A DNA stretch of 64,000 bases from Tillus elongatus (GCA_964006375.1 OZ023267.1:81634182-81698181); one strand, 5' to 3'; counted from the first letter of the stretch, positions 21,458 to 34,375 are shown. Notes: a model not told the origin generated them from the sequence alone. A program made the numbers and translations.

Positions 21458-21570
21458 TGAAATTGACTCCGGATGTGTTCTAGGGGGCCTAATTAGCGCT
21501 CATTTGAAGAATTTTTTTCAAAATTCAAAAGTCTGGATCTCATTAGTTACTTATTTCAAGAAAATTCACT
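20267..21570 (+). repeat. Repeat R1, copy a
   Basis: Non-coding repeat of unknown class, with relatives at 33312-35146, 44190-45560, 53700-55560, 55640-55950 and 61040-61945. It contains a 318-base unit with inverted ends (20280-20597: TCTGGACGCATCAAGTGCGT and its complement), then conserved segments such as CGACTTATGGGCC and TGGCTAACGAGCTTATCCA, a TA tract and a conserved GTCAGTTTCAATT-type end. It lies in the gypsy-2 leader. Confidence 0.75.
21376..21454. repeat. (TA)n tract 7, in R1 copy a
   Basis: Located between the CATACATA and AATTGAAATTGACTCC segments, the same position as tracts 12, 18 and 19 in other R1 copies. Confidence 0.95.
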
Positions 21571-21854
21571 AAAAGCGAAAATAAGCATAAAAATTTATTA
21601 AATCATTCCCTAAACGTCACAGCATTTGTAAAATACATAAAAACACATTGTCTATACATAAAATTAATATAATTGTGTCCTAAACGTTGCAATATTTGTA
21701 AATCGTATTAAAAACATCAATTTTCAAAATATAAAGGAAAATTTTAAACTGATTTTAAAATTTACTTTTTAATAAAATAATTACTTAACCACAAGTTTGA
21801 GTATAAATATATGTAATAATTATTTTTGTGTGAAAATTTAAATAAATAAACAAA
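21571..21854 (+). other. Gypsy-2 leader
   Basis: AT-rich and non-coding, between R1 and Gag. Two short similar pieces containing AACGTCACAGCATTTGTAAA and AACGTTGCAATATTTGTAAA suggest a small local duplication (21612 and 21684). Confidence 0.4.
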
Positions 21855-22055
21855 ATGTGATCAAGCAACGAAGCAGAGAGTTTGGAACAGCCGTGATACT
21901 TCTCGGGAAAAACAAATCAGAGAAGAACAAATTACCGAAGAAATCATGTAACCTGTAGAAAAAGTCTCGCAGTAAAAATTTTAGGGCTAGAGACAGATGC
22001 AGATGTACCGGTGGAGGAAACGGTAGAAGTAATACAGGAAGTGGTAAAAGAACCA

Positions 22056-22147
<92 letters not shown>

Positions 22148-23217
22148 GGCATATATACATGAAGTCTTTAAAAAATAATATAACGTATATGACAAGTTTT
22201 GAAATAAAAGAAATTATAAGGGCCATGTTGACGAACGAAGTTTTACTCTGGTATGTCAGCAAAGAGGCAAAACTGGAAGATGTGGAGGTCTTTGGGGCGA
22301 AATTTATGAATCATTTCTGGGGAAAAGCGGCACAAGCCCAGTTTAAAGAAAAACTATACTTTGGGAAACATGATCCACGTCGATATGCTTCCATGTCAAA
22401 TTATGCAGTAATAATCTACAATAAACCACAGTTTATGGGACCCAAGGTGCGAGTCGAGGAAATCATATTATATATTTCTCGACATTTTCCTCTAAACGTG
22501 GCAGAAACGATTGCCATACAAAATATTAATAACATAGATAAACTGCTAAATAACCTGATCCGTATAGAAAGTACAATGAGTTCTACACAAAATGCATACA
22601 ATTCTAAAGCAAAAGGGGGTGCGGACAACCAAAATTACATCAGAAATATTGGACAAGGATACAGAAACCCTAGGTATGGTGATGAAAACCAAAATAAAGC
22701 TAGGAATAACCAAAATTATCGACAAAATACTTATAACAATGTAAGTCAAAAGAATAATCCTAGAAATGAAAATAAAAATTATAACTCCTAATTATAATAA
22801 TAACAATTATCAAAGAAACAATACTTCTAACTATCCTAATAACAATAACGACAATTATCAAAGAAATAATTCTTCTAACAATCAAAATAAAAAGAATTAC
22901 AACAGGCCAAACTATAATAATAATCGATATAACCATAATTACAACAAAAATAAAAACAGAGAAAATAATAGCGATAATAGTGCACACACAAATGAAAATT
23001 ATAATCGATATAAAACAACGTACTATCAAAATTCACTGTCGAGAGAGAACAAATAAAGTAACCCATGGGAAATAAATGGTATCCCCGCAAGAAACGAATC
23101 AAATACAGACTTGGAAAGAAAATTTAATCAGATCAGATATGGTCAAGAAGAACCAACGAGAAAAAAATATTATAATCATAAACAGGAACATAATCCTCAA
23201 CAAAATTTTTAAATACC
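21855..23217 (+). pseudogene. Gypsy-2 Gag
   Basis: The N-terminal part (about 21855-22057) ends VIQEVVKEPEY and runs into a (TA)n tract that reads as Tyr-Ile repeats without a stop. The main capsid-like block at 22159-22560 follows: FGAKFMNHFWGKAAQAQFKE, YFGKHDPRRYASMSNY and VEEIILYISRHFPLNVAETI. The C-terminus is extremely Asn-rich with Tyr and Arg (22620-23056), suited to RNA binding, without zinc knuckles. Two Trp-to-TGA type stops lie in the N-terminal part and a frameshift at about 22780. Gag would package gypsy-2 RNA; this copy is dead. Confidence 0.75.
22058..22144. repeat. (TA)n tract 8, inside gypsy-2 Gag
   Basis: Lies within coding sequence; it translates as alternating Tyr and Ile and keeps the frame open on both sides, but its length shifts the frame. 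Confidence 0.95.
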
Positions 23218-23341
23218 AGCGCACGCTGTAAAATAAACAATATAATAAACTATAGTCACCCAAGAGAATTTATAAATTTATCAGAATTGACAAGAAAATG
23301 AAATTAATTTAGTATTTATAAAAGCAAACGTAAACAATAAT
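23218..23341 (+). pseudogene. Gypsy-2 Gag-protease junction
   Basis: Short coding-like stretch ending NLVFIKANVNNNENKV in sense (with stops before it), which joins in frame to the protease at 29191 once the I-like element is removed. Confidence 0.6.
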
Positions 23342-23353
23342 GAAAATAAAGTT
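23342..23353. repeat. Target duplication of the I-like element, left (GAAAATAAAGTT)
   Basis: Exact 12-base match with 29179-29190 at the other end of the element. Confidence 0.85.
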
Positions 23354-23819
23354 GTGTGTGTGTGTGTTGCATCATGGGATGGTTTTGAACGTTTCATTAA
23401 TCAACCACAGACTTTTATCCTAAAATTTCGTTTAGAATCATAACCACACCCAGTGCGGCACCTATAATTAGATTTTCTTATGTGAATAGGTGATAACCAT
23501 ATTCGCGAATTCTTTGAATTATAAATGAGAACCAAATGGATACATATATCCACAATCTCACGTAAACACAATCATCACATTAGTGTTACCAATATACAAC
23601 TACATGATATCTTAAATACATACATACCTGCTTTCACCCACTGCTTCACACATACAATCCAAACATACCTACCTAATCTATACATTATTATAAATATTAC
23701 AATATAATTCTAATTACTATACTTTTTTTTAAACTGATTTTGAATTTCTATATATGCACATAATCTGTTTTTTAAATTATTCACCTTTTTTATTTTGTTT
23801 TTTGTTTTTTTTTTGTTGT

Positions 23820-23919
<100 letters not shown>

Positions 23920-23946
23920 CACACATATATACAGACACACATATTC

Positions 23947-26900
23947 TTATAAACCTACATCTATGTTCATGAAAAATTTGTCTATTAATTTATATACATC
24001 TATGTTATTTAAGCTAAGAAAATAGTTTGTGTTTAAAGGAAGCTGGATCTCTGTTACTTGTTTTATTCCCGATAACAACTGCAATCTTTGTCTCTCATAG
24101 TTCCTGCATGAAAACAATATGTGATCTATATCACAGACCGTTTGTTCATCACAGCTGCAGTATGGTGTGGATTCTACACCTATTCTATATAAGTGGGATC
24201 TATATCTGCCGTGATTATTCCTGAGCCTTATTATGGTGGTTAAAACTTTTCTATGTAAACTGAATATTGTTTTTAGCTGACTTTCTTCTGGTAATTTAGG
24301 ATTAAGGAATTTATATCTGTTGGATGTTTTCTGTGTATATGAGAACCATTCTCTTTCCCAAATAATCTTGATTTTTCTTTTAATGTCAAATACAAACTCT
24401 GTGTATGGTAGTTTTATAACCTGATAGTGCCCCTGAGTTGATGCTGTTTTCGATAGTTGGTCTACATCTTCATTACCCTGTATATTACTGTGAGCTTTAA
24501 CCCATAAGAAAGTCACATTGATATTGGGGTGTTCACAAATATTTTTCCTGATGTTTCCCAACGATGGATGGTTATTAATATGCACGTGGCTATATTGTGT
24601 TATTTTAGCAGGTGATTAAGAGTCCGTGATAATTAAAGCCTTTTCTACTTGGTTTTCCACCACCCAGTTAACTGCTTTTTCTATAGCGTATAGTTCTGCT
24701 GTATGTATAGATGTTAAATCCGCTAGTTTAAACATATCGTGGATTTTTCGTTTTTTTATTATTAAATAGGCTGCTCCCACTCCCTTTTTACTTTTGGATC
24801 CATCGGTATAAATACACAAATAGTCTAAAAACTTACTGTGTATTATCTTCTTAAATATAATCCTATTTAATAATGGATTGTCAGTGTACTCAGGGATGTG
24901 TACCTGCATTGGCTGTACCATAGATTTATACGGTAAGTTAAGTGTTACTGGTGGTGCTATATGTTCGTACATTAATGTGTTATAATATGCCTGAGTAAGT
25001 GGTGGTTTGCTCTTATTTTTCCAATGTTTGTTCGTCAAAGTTTCAATAAATAAAGTATGTAATTGATCTACCAACTCTTGATCTGTACTTCTCATTTTCA
25101 GCAGGAATTTTTCCGCCAAGTATATTATTCTTAGATGCATCGGAGGTTCTAGGGCTTCAGCAAATACAATATCTGTGGGTGTTGACTTCATTGCCCCGAT
25201 TGCTATTCTGAGGGCTTTAAGTTGTATTCGTTCTACCTTTTTTATATTTGATTTGCATGCACTGCCATAAACTATACTACCATAATCCAGAATGGACTTA
25301 TGTATGTTCTATAGAATAGAAGGGCTACATTGACATCTGCTCCCCATTTACAATTTATGGTCATTTTTAGTAAATTAATACCTCGCTCACACTTTGCTAC
25401 AAGGCATTCTACATGTTTTGTCCATAAAAGCTTGCTGTCTATTGTGATTCCCAAATATTTGTATGTGTTTACTAACTTTATATCAATCTGGTCTGTCTGG
25501 ATACATTGTGGCCAATGAATACGGTGCCTAGTGAGTCCCATGATTGCCGTTTTTTCCAAATTAATTTGTAGCTGCTTTTCTAGGCTCCATGCCTTTAACG
25601 AGAATATTGCACTTCTCATTTCAATTAAGCATTCATTGTATGTTGGTGCTGTTGTGTAAATGCATATGTCATCTGCATATTGTATGCAACGAACTTTCCT
25701 GCCCACTTTATCATGTAAACTTCTGGAGTATTGATTAAACAGAATTGGGCTAAGCAAAGAACCCTGTGGTAGGCCTCTTCTTAATATTCTTGGACCGTGG
25801 GATTGATTGTTATTGTCCCTTACGTAGATTTTTCTTTCGTGGAATAGACTAACAATGTTTAATGCTACATTATGAGGTATATTATAATTTTTGAGATCAT
25901 TAAATAATATGTGGAGGTTAATGCAATCATAGGCACATCTCAAATCTACAAATAGAACCATGGCATAATCGTTTCTTGTAAATGCGCTTTGCATATCCGA
26001 CACCAGGTGACTCACCGCTTCCATTGTGCCTACTCCTTTTCTAAAACCATATTGTTGAGGTGAGAGTATTCCATTTTTTTCACAGAACCACTCCAGTCTT
26101 GTTTTTATTATTCTTTCGAATGTCTTCGTGATGCAACTAAGTAAGGATATAAGCCTGTATGACGTTATTTTACTTGAGTCTTTTTTTGGTTTCAGCAATA
26201 GGCAAACAATAATCGCCTTCATCTCTTCGACATATTCACCTTTGACCCACCAGTTATTGTATATTGTCAGTAGAACTGTTTTTGCCAAATCACTCATGTT
26301 TGCTAAAATACAGTAAGTGATTTGGTGCTGTATTTTTTGTGGATTTCATTGCATTCTTGAGCTCCTGTATAGTTATTTCCTCTTCAATTTCCTGAAATTG
26401 CGAGACATGTTGAAAGGAACCAATTGGTAAGGAAGCTCCCAGTGGAGCTATTTCTTTTAAGAATGTTCTTGCCTTGTCCTCGTCTGGAAATTTTGGTGCA
26501 ATGTTTGTGTATTTTCCGTTAATTTTTTTAACAAAATTCCAAATTTCTGTGATTGAAGTACTTTTGTTTAAAGTGCTCACAAATTTTTTCCACGCGAGTC
26601 TACTTTTTTCTTTGAATTTTTTTTTTTCACCAACGATTCAGTTTGTTTATGTTTTAGAAAGTTTTCCCAGTTTGATATTTTCATATATTCTTGTAAAGCT
26701 TTCTTTCGTTTGGTTATCAACTCGTTGCATTCAAGATCCCACCAAACCGGTTTTTTATGATGTTTTGAAACCATAGATGTCTTTTTCATGGATTTGTTAG
26801 CCGCATATGTGATGTATGTAACTAACTTAGTAAATTTTCCTGAAGGGTCTGCTGGTAAAGCTCTTAGATTTTCATCTAAGCAACGTTTGAATGAATCCCA

Positions 26901-27644
26901 ATCTGCCGTGTTTTCATGCCAAAGCGTATATGGAATTTTATTATTTTTATTACACCTTTCATTTAACTCGATTATTATTGGAAAGTGATCAGAGACAAGA
27001 TTATCTTGCACAACAAACCAATTTGTTTTCTGTGCCAAATCTGGAGTTATTAAAGTTAGGTCGATCATTGAAGGCAATTCCAAAGGTCTGGTGATTTTAG
27101 TGGGGGAACCGTCGTTAGCTATTATAAAACTTGTATTGTCTACGGCCTCTAAGAAAATAATGTCATTTGTATCGTTTCTTAGTGATCCCCATGCCCCATT
27201 ATGACAATTGAAATCACCTCCAATAATCGTTCTCTTATTACTAAATTGAGTTAAAATTTTTTTCCATTGCTCACTAACTAATCTACAATCTGGTGGTTTA
27301 TACACGCTGATTATGTTTACGTCCAACTGAGATATATGTACACCACATATATCCACATTTTTATCTGGTATGTATCTCAGGTCTAATTCGTTAAAATTAA
27401 AACTATTTTCAATTAATATAGCTACACCGCCTCCTCGGCGTTGCACTCTATCTTGTCTCACTAAGTTGTAGCCATGAAAAGAAAACGAAACGTCGTCTGT
27501 CTTTAACCAGGTTTCGCTGAGAATAATTATTTCAGCCTGTTTTTTCGACAAAAAATTACTCAAATTGTTTTTGTTCTTTTTTATTGAATATGAATTCCAT
27601 TGAATTAACCTAATTCCCTGAGCGACTTGAATCATTGTTGTCAT
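23947..27644 (-). pseudogene. I-like element ORF2: endonuclease, reverse transcriptase, RNase H
   Basis: Enzyme for target-primed reverse transcription. Endonuclease (27640-26950): LSETWLKTDD, GGDFNCHNGAWG and VSDHFPI, all key residues kept. Reverse transcriptase (26297-25400): LFVDLRCAYDCI, LPQGSLLSPILFN and IQYADDICIYT, the catalytic Asp pair intact. RNase H (24800-24430): YTDGSKSKKGVGAAY, HTAELYAIEKAV and VKAHSNIQGNEDVDQLSK. A C-terminal Cys/His segment (CSCDEQTVCDIDHILFSC) is near 24140. Damage is limited: shifts at about 26580 and 26295, a break at about 25270-25195, and a TAA inside RNase H at about 24615. A fairly young copy. Confidence 0.9.
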
Positions 27645-28962
27645 TATTTTTTCCTATTTGATTTAATAATTCATATACTGAATTGCGAACATTATATTTA
27701 TCTATGTTTCCCTCACTTATTTGAGGACTTGTTTTCTTTATCAGGTTTGTAACTAAATTTTTTATTTGGTCTGCTATGCTTTGTCTATAATCTATAAAGT
27801 CTTGTCTGTAAGGGTTTGCTGTAAATGAATGGGTGTGTTCTTTGGATTGTGTGGGGCTGGGTGATCTAGATGCTTTCCGTTTTTTCTGTTGTGTTTGAAT
27901 GTTTGAGTTGGAGCGAGGTCTGTGAGTGGTTCGTTGTGTGTATGTTGAGCGTAATTGTTCTCCATTCTCTGTACTAGATCTATTTGTCTGACTTGGTAGA
28001 GGAGGGTATTCGTTGTGGTCTGTTAATATTTGAAATCTATTGAAAGTCGTTATTTTAGCATAACTAGGATTTTGTTCAATTTTTTCTGCTTCTTTAAAAC
28101 TAACGTTGTGATTTGCCATAATATTTTTAATATTTTTTTGTTTTATATAAACTGGACATGATCTAGAGGTTGTTGAATGATTGTTGGTTTTACAATATAT
28201 ACAAAAAATATCGTTTTCGCAATGTTCTGGCTCATGATTTTCACCACACTTTTTACAACTTTTCTGTGTTTTTTTTGCATATCTTAGTCGTGTGTCCGTA
28301 ATGTAAACAGTTCATACACTGAACTACAGGGTATATGTAGGGTTATACGCTAAAATAAACGCCATTAATCCTGATTTGATCAGGTAAAGTGTCACCGAGA
28401 AACGATACAATAATTATTTGTCGTGGTACTAATTTATTTTCACCTTTATCGTCTCGAACTCTTTTAAACATCCGTTTTACTTCTACTACTTTCTTATTGG
28501 ATTCTATTTCTTTTTCTAAGTATTCAGTATCAAAGAATGTGTCTACTAACCTAACTATTCCTTTTTTTGAGTGTAGTACTTCGGAATGTAAGCAATAAGG
28601 TTGTTATTTAAGATGCACTCATTATTTACTAATTTATTTGCGGAATCAAATGAATTTAAAATAACTTTAACTCTGTTGAATCCTACTATCTTAATATCTA
28701 CTACAGATTTTTTGAATAATTCACTTTTATATAAATAGAAACCCACTTTTACCGGTAATAATCTCGAAGAGTTCCTTTGTTTACTTTCCACATGAACAAA
28801 ATATGGACCCTTATCTGATGGTTTATATTTATTGTTAAAATCTATATACTGGAAATCTTTATTTAAATTATTTTCACCGGTAATTAAGTTTATGTTTGTG
28901 TTAATGTTATCTCTATCTACTTTATCGGGTGGCCCCTCAAGGCCACCCGTATCTTCATCCAT
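27610..28962 (-). pseudogene. I-like element ORF1: nucleic-acid-binding Gag-like protein
   Basis: Starts MDEDTGGLEGPPDKVD. An RRM-like region (VGFYLYKSELFKKSVVDIKI, GFNRVKVILNSFDSANKLV) is followed by three CCHC knuckles at about 28350-28160: CMNCLHYGHTTKIC, CKKCGENHEPEHC and CIYCKTNNHSTTSRSC. The C-terminal part (28119-27610) is Ser-, Gln- and Asn-rich. ORF1 binds the element RNA and acts as a chaperone. Breaks occur at about 28555, 28350 and 28265. Its end overlaps the ORF2 start by 35 bases, a normal layout for this group. Confidence 0.8.
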
Positions 28963-29178
28963 ACCAACGCCTGTATTATTTAGTTAATATAATTATGATT
29001 TATAAGTGAAAAAAATAATTAAATATAACGTATTTTATGTGTACTTATCTGAATGGTAATTCTTGATGATTATTTACACTTTTTTATCTTTATAATGTTA
29101 TACTTTTCTGTTTTGATTCAAACACAATAAAGACTGTTTCACACCGATGTACACCGTGTAACGGCCGAGTGGGGACTG

Positions 29179-29190
29179 GAAAATAAAGTT
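29179..29190. repeat. Target duplication of the I-like element, right
   Basis: GAAAATAAAGTT, identical to 23342-23353. Confidence 0.85.
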
Positions 29191-29470
29191 AAGATTTTAA
29201 CTGATACTGGTTCTAAAGCCTCATTAATAAACAAAGAAATTGGGTAAAAATTCAAACTAAATAATTATATATACAATATTCCAAAAATATCTCTAGTAAA
29301 TGCCAAGGGCAGAAAAATCTGCGAAGTATCAAAAGCAATTATGGTAAAATTAATATTAAACGAAAATACAAACAACGGGGTAAATGTCAATCTACGAATA
29401 AGAGAAAACATGGATTACGATATTATAATAGGATGGCATGAATTCAGTGAAAATGCAAATAGGTGATCCA
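29191..29470 (+). pseudogene. Gypsy-2 aspartic protease
   Basis: Active-site loop ILTDTGSKASLINKEI with the Asp-Thr-Gly triad intact, followed by ISLVNAKGRKICEVSKAI and the second conserved part MDYDIIIGWHEF. It would process Gag-Pol. A TAA interrupts it at about 29245 and another stop follows at about 29463. Its beginning was separated from Gag by the I-like element. Confidence 0.8.
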
Positions 29471-29822
29471 ATGGCGAATAATACATATCAATAAAGAACC
29501 AATTAGAGACATTAAGCAGTAAGTCAATCTTGTGAATATCGTAATTATAAATGTGCAGATTTTTCATATTGTGTTTAGTTTTAAGGATTTCAGTTACATT
29601 GATGAATTTTGTGTATGTTTACAACATTAAGGGTATATCCTGATAAAGGCCGAATTAATAGAGCATAGTTTATTTAATTCATTGTTAAAATAAGATGTTT
29701 ATTTGTGTGATTTATTGACAACGATCAATAATACTGTTTGATATAGCTATGTTTTTCAAACGAATTTAGATAACCAGAAATTAAACATTATAGCTTGTAG
29801 TATATTTTCCGATTAATTTGAC

Positions 29823-29824
<2 letters not shown>

Positions 29825-29913
<89 letters not shown>
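29825..29913. repeat. (TA)n tract 10
   Basis: About 44 units between gypsy-2 protease and RT. Confidence 0.95.
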
Positions 29914-29917
<4 letters not shown>

Positions 29918-30237
29918 CACCAAATAAGTCTATATTCATATGATTATCAACTAAAAGAGTCAATCAATAAAATCTCAATTGAAAATATTTTAACGAAATT
30001 TCTAACACTCTGGATTAACAAAAATATACAAATAAGGTACATCGAAACAAAAATGCTAGCCCACTTTCAGAACTCTGCCAATGAGATAAGAGAAAAATTT
30101 ACAAATACAGTGGTAAGTCAAGACATATTGGCATAATTTCATTTTGACCAATGATGTTAATACTTTAAATAAAGAGGAAAACCCATAATAATTAAAAATA
30201 TCTTACTCAACAATTAAAAGTGCTAAAAATACGATAG

Positions 30238-30239
<2 letters not shown>

Positions 30240-30315
<76 letters not shown>
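30240..30315. repeat. (TA)n tract 11
   Basis: About 38 units, 75 bases before readable RT coding. Confidence 0.95.
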
Positions 30316-30319
<4 letters not shown>

Positions 30320-30391
30320 AAAATATCGAAAATGATATAATAAAGTTATTGTAGAAATATAAGGGTTTGTCTGATAGTAGTAGAAGAATCA

Positions 30392-31740
30392 TGAGTGGCC
30401 ATGTACATAAAATTGTTGTAAAAGATGCTGAAAATTTTAAACCGAAAAATTATCCTATTCCATATCGATACCGACAAGAGGCAGCAAAAGAGATTGATGA
30501 AATCTTAGGGCAGAGTGTCAGAAAGATGTGATACACCTTATATTAATCCCATAGTAGTAGTAAAAAAGGCAGATGGGGGCATTAGATTGTGTTTGGATGC
30601 ACGAAATATAAATAATTCAACAATTCCACAATATGAGGCACCAATGGGCATGGAAAGCATATTTTGTAGAATAACGGGTGCAAACATTTTTACAAAATTG
30701 GACCTAAAACATAGTTTTTGGCTAATTTCATTAGAAAAATCATGTAGGGATTATACAGCGTTCATGATAGATTGGTCTGTATATCGTTTTACAGTAACAC
30801 CCTTCGGATTACAGTCAGCGTGCGCAGCGTTGGTCAAAGTTTTACATAAAATATTAGACAAGTATGAAGAGTTAGTACTTCATTACGTAGATGGCATTTT
30901 GATTTGTTCTAAAAACATTGACGAACATTTAAAACACATTGCTTTAGTTTTGAAATTTTTAAATAAAGTGGCTTTAAAATTAAACAAAACAAAATGTACG
31001 TTTTGTAAAACACAAATAAAATATTTAGGGTATAAACAAGACCAAAAAGGGGTCAAAATGGACGGGGAAAGATTCGAATAAATTTTAAACTATAGTCGTC
31101 CTAAAACTTTAAGGGGATTACTTGGAATTTTAAATTATTTTAAAAGATTTATCCCAGATTTGTCAAATAAAATACTACCACTGGTAGAATTGTTAAAAAA
31201 ATAATATAAAATGGAAATGAGGTAAGGAACAGGAAGAAGCATTCATTAATATTAAACAAAATTTCACTAAAAACTTAGAAATATTCCACCCAGATTATGA
31301 AAAAACCTTTATATTACTTCCGGATGCATCGAGAAATTGATTTGCGGGGGGCTTGTTGCAAAATATACAAGATATGGAGGTACCTATATGCTTCATATCA
31401 AGAGTAACGAAAAACATGAGAAAAATTACAGTGTCACCGAAATAGAACTAGCTAGTATTCTTTTTTGTGTAACAAAATTAAAATTTTATTTATTGGGGAA
31501 TGAATTTATTATTGAGACTGACTATGCATCATTAATCAATATAATGAACAATAGGCTTATGAACAATAGAGTTCATAGATGGGCATTGCTGTTACAAGAG
31601 TACAATTTTAAAATTAAATATGTACATTAAGGGAAAATTAAATATAGTTGCAGACGTCGTAACTAGGGAAGTTGGAGATAAAATAGATGAAATAAAAAAG
31701 ATTAAAATAGGGGTAAACATTTTTAAACAAGAGAGGGCGT
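30392..31740 (+). pseudogene. Gypsy-2 reverse transcriptase and RNase H
   Basis: Order seen: EAAKEIDEILGQS, then RCDTPYINPIVVVKKADGG, FTKLDLKHSFWLISL (first catalytic Asp kept), FTVTPFGLQSACAALV, and LVLHYVDGILICS, where the second Asp of YVDD has become Gly. The palm and connection end with LRGLLGILNYFKRFIPDL. RNase H at about 31330-31640 includes YSVTEIELASILFCVTKL and IETDYASLINI. Frameshifts at about 30515 and 31335 and stops at 31079 and 31202 break it. It is a different lineage from gypsy-1. Confidence 0.85.
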
Positions 31741-31760
31741 TATTTTGAAGAGGGGGTTAA

Positions 31761-32853
31761 ATGGAAAAAAAGGGAGCGAAACTAAAAGAAAGTATATACG
31801 TAAAAGAAACAGGGAATTATGACCAATTTATTATCACAAATGGGTTGGCCACAGCAATTTTATAATATTTGCATATAGAAAATGGACACGTGGGAACAAG
31901 AAATACGTGGTTATTGTTTCGGGAAAATTATATATCTATAAACGATTATAAAATCACTAAACAGGTAACGATAACTTGTAAAATATGTCAGTTAGGATAG
32001 TGGAAAACACGCAAAAATCAAAATTATCCAAAATATATTGTGGCGACTAGACCATTAGAGATAGAAGCCATGGATTTTCTTTCAGACCTTGTGCCTAGTT
32101 GGCGAGGAAATAAACATATATTAATAATAATTGACCATTTTTCAAAATAAATTTAAATATGTTCATGTAAATTAACATATTTTAAAAATATTCAAAAATG
32201 CATGAGGAAATATTTTAAATATTGTGGAATTACAGAAACAGTGATAGTAGAAAATGCAACATATTTCCAAGGGGACAAATTTAAGGAGAAATAGTGTCAC
32301 CAAAACAATATGAATGTAAATTTTACTAGTACTCGTCATCCTCAGTCTAACATTTCCGAGCGATATATACAAGAAATTTTAAAATATTTAAGAATGATGG
32401 TGCATAACGATCATAGCGAATGGCAAAATATTCTTGATACAATACAGAAAATTATCAACAACAGTCCGCATACCATAACGGAGAAGCACCTATATTCATT
32501 TTTAAGAACGTCAGTCCTGAGAGAAATTGGATGGGTCAAAATAAATGATCATATGAACAAATTGTAGATAAAGTAAACAAAATAAATGTAGAGAGAGCAG
32601 AAAAATATATAAAAAGAGGGGTATTTAACGAAGATTAAAACAAGACTTTAAAAGGGGAGATTTGGTTATTTTAAGGGCATTGAGAGTATCTGACTCTCAG
32701 AAAAATATAAGTGCTAAGCTATTAATGCCATTTGAAGGTCCATATGAGGTAATCACAGAAAACTCAACAAAGAGTTATGCACTTAAGAATCCACGGACAG
32801 GAAAAATACGGAGAATTTTCAACATAAAAGATATATTTCAATTTAGGAATTAA
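31761..32853 (+). pseudogene. Gypsy-2 integrase
   Basis: N-terminal HHCC finger: HIENGHVGTRNT and CKICQL. Core: IEAMDFLSDLVPSWRGNKHI (first Asp), then TVIVENATYFQGDKF, where the usual second Asp of DNATYF is Asn, and QSNISERYIQEILKYL (Glu). The C-terminal part at 32660-32853 reads FKRGDLVILRALRVSDSQKN, FEGPYEVITENSTKSYALKN and RRIFNIKDIFQFRN. Several stops and shifts are present (about 31861, 31998, 32149, 32293, 32566). No env follows. It is the last gene of gypsy-2. Confidence 0.8.
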
Positions 32854-33311
32854 ACAAAAATGATAGGGTAGATGACTAAAGATGACCCGAAAGCTTTAAA
32901 AAATAAGTATTTATCTGGGAAAATCTATAACTAAACAACGTGAACAATGCGGAAGAATACCAAAAGACAATATCTAAAAGAGTTTAAAAGATATTTATCT
33001 GGGAGAAAATTTATACCTAAAGAACGCTGACAATGCGGAAATAAACTAAAACAACATGTGAAAGATTTAAAAAAATATTTATGTAGGGGAAAACAATTTA
33101 CAAAAACCATTTTCAAATTAAAGAACTAGATATACTTGACTCTAATTCTGGAATAAAGTCTCTGGTAATCTTTGAATTTAGGGTGTCACACGGCGCATTC
33201 TAAACGGCGCAGCCGAGATATGGGACAGAAACGTTAATACCGCATACAGTGTTGTCGGGTTGTACTTCTTTTCATTGAATAAGATGTAATAATTATACTT
33301 TTTAATATATA
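32854..33311 (+). other. Gypsy-2 3' untranslated region with a short direct repeat
   Basis: Non-coding. Three related pieces (around 32900, 32975 and 33065) share TATTTATCTGGGA-like and GACAATGCGGAA-like motifs, a degraded tandem repeat with units of about 75-80 bases. No clear polypurine tract was fixed. Confidence 0.5.
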
Positions 33312-33715
33312 TTTGCCTGTATCACATACATCTAAAAATAGGTCCAACAGTATCTACAAATAATGTAAAAAAAAACATTATTGTTACATTTAAGTGTATA
33401 TTTGTTAAATTTGCAGAGAACCACCCCAACGCTTTTTAGTGAATTTTCTTCGAAAAAATCCACTATTGTGGAGATACAGACTTTTGAATTTTATAAAAAA
33501 AAATTTAATGAGCGCGAACTAGGGCCCCTAGAACCCATATCCGGGGTCAGTTTCAATTTTTATATGTGTATGTGTATCACAGCGATAACTCAAAAAATAA
33601 TACGCCGATTTCAATAAAGTTTGGCATGTGCCTTCCCTTTTGTTTTCTATTGAATAACATTTTCTCAAAAAATAAAACAGCTGTGGCAACCAAATTTCGT
33701 AGGTAGGTTTGTGAT

Positions 33716-34375
33716 CCTTTTTAAACAATATCTCAGCAGCTGGTAGATAAAGTTTGGTATTTCGCATGCACGCCGACACTATTCTTACCTTTTGTTCTCT
33801 TGCGTTTGCCGAGTTATTTACATATAATTTTTTTTACAGATTACATACTTTTTAAACAATTTCTCAGCAGCTGGTAGATAAAGTTTGGTATCTCGCATGC
33901 ACGCTGACACTATTCTTACCTTTTGTTCCCTTGCGTTTGCAGAGTTATTTACATGTAAAGTTTTTTACATACTACATACTTCAAACAATTTCTCAGCTGC
34001 TAATAGATAAAGTTTGGTATTTCGCACGTACGCTGACACTATTCTTACCTTTTGTTCTCTTGCGTTTGCCGAGTTATTTACATGTAAAGTTTTTACACAT
34101 TACATACTTTAAACAAAAAGTATGTAATGTGTAAAAAACTTTATATATAAATAAGTCGGCAAACACAAGAGAACAAAAGGTAAGAATAGTGTCAGCGTAC
34201 GTGCGAGATACCAAACTTTATCTATCAGCTGCTGATAAATTGTTTAAAGTATGTAATGTGTAAAAAACTTGACATGTCAATAACTCGGTAAAGGCAAGCG
34301 AACAAAAGGTAACATTACTGTCAGCGTGCACGTAAGATACCAAACTTTATGTATCAGCAGTCGTTTCATCTCAAA
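33716..34375. repeat. Inverted tandem array of a 129-131-bp unit
   Basis: The marker TCTCAGCAGCTGGTAGATAA occurs at 33731 and 33862 and a variant at 33991. Inverted copies have CAAACTTTATCTATCAGCTG near 34212 and a variant near 34341. Pitch is 129-131 bases in both halves. All units share TATTCTTACCTTTTGTTC. Confidence 0.9.
34090..34137. repeat. Perfect 21-bp hairpin at the array centre
   Basis: Left arm 34090-34110 and right arm 34117-34137 (AAAGTATGTAATGTGTAAAAA) pair perfectly with a 6-base loop AAACAA. This is where the array changes orientation. Confidence 0.95.

Larger units (their letters stand above)
29471..30391 (+). other. Gypsy-2 protease-RT linker region with two TA tracts
   Basis: Mostly non-coding now. 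A coding-like piece at about 29985-30115 (RYIETKMLAHFQNSANEI) probably belongs to the N-terminal part of Pol. The longer spacing than usual suggests further inserted DNA at 29520-29980, but no ends were found. Confidence 0.4.

Noticed and set aside
22760..23102. Hydrophobic minus-strand frames as membrane proteins
   Set aside because: They are the antisense of the Asn- and Tyr-rich Gag tail, which gives Ile/Val-rich translations.
26788..27094. Plus-strand frames inside ORF2 of the I-like element
   Set aside because: Shadows of the minus-strand endonuclease, which has clear motifs.
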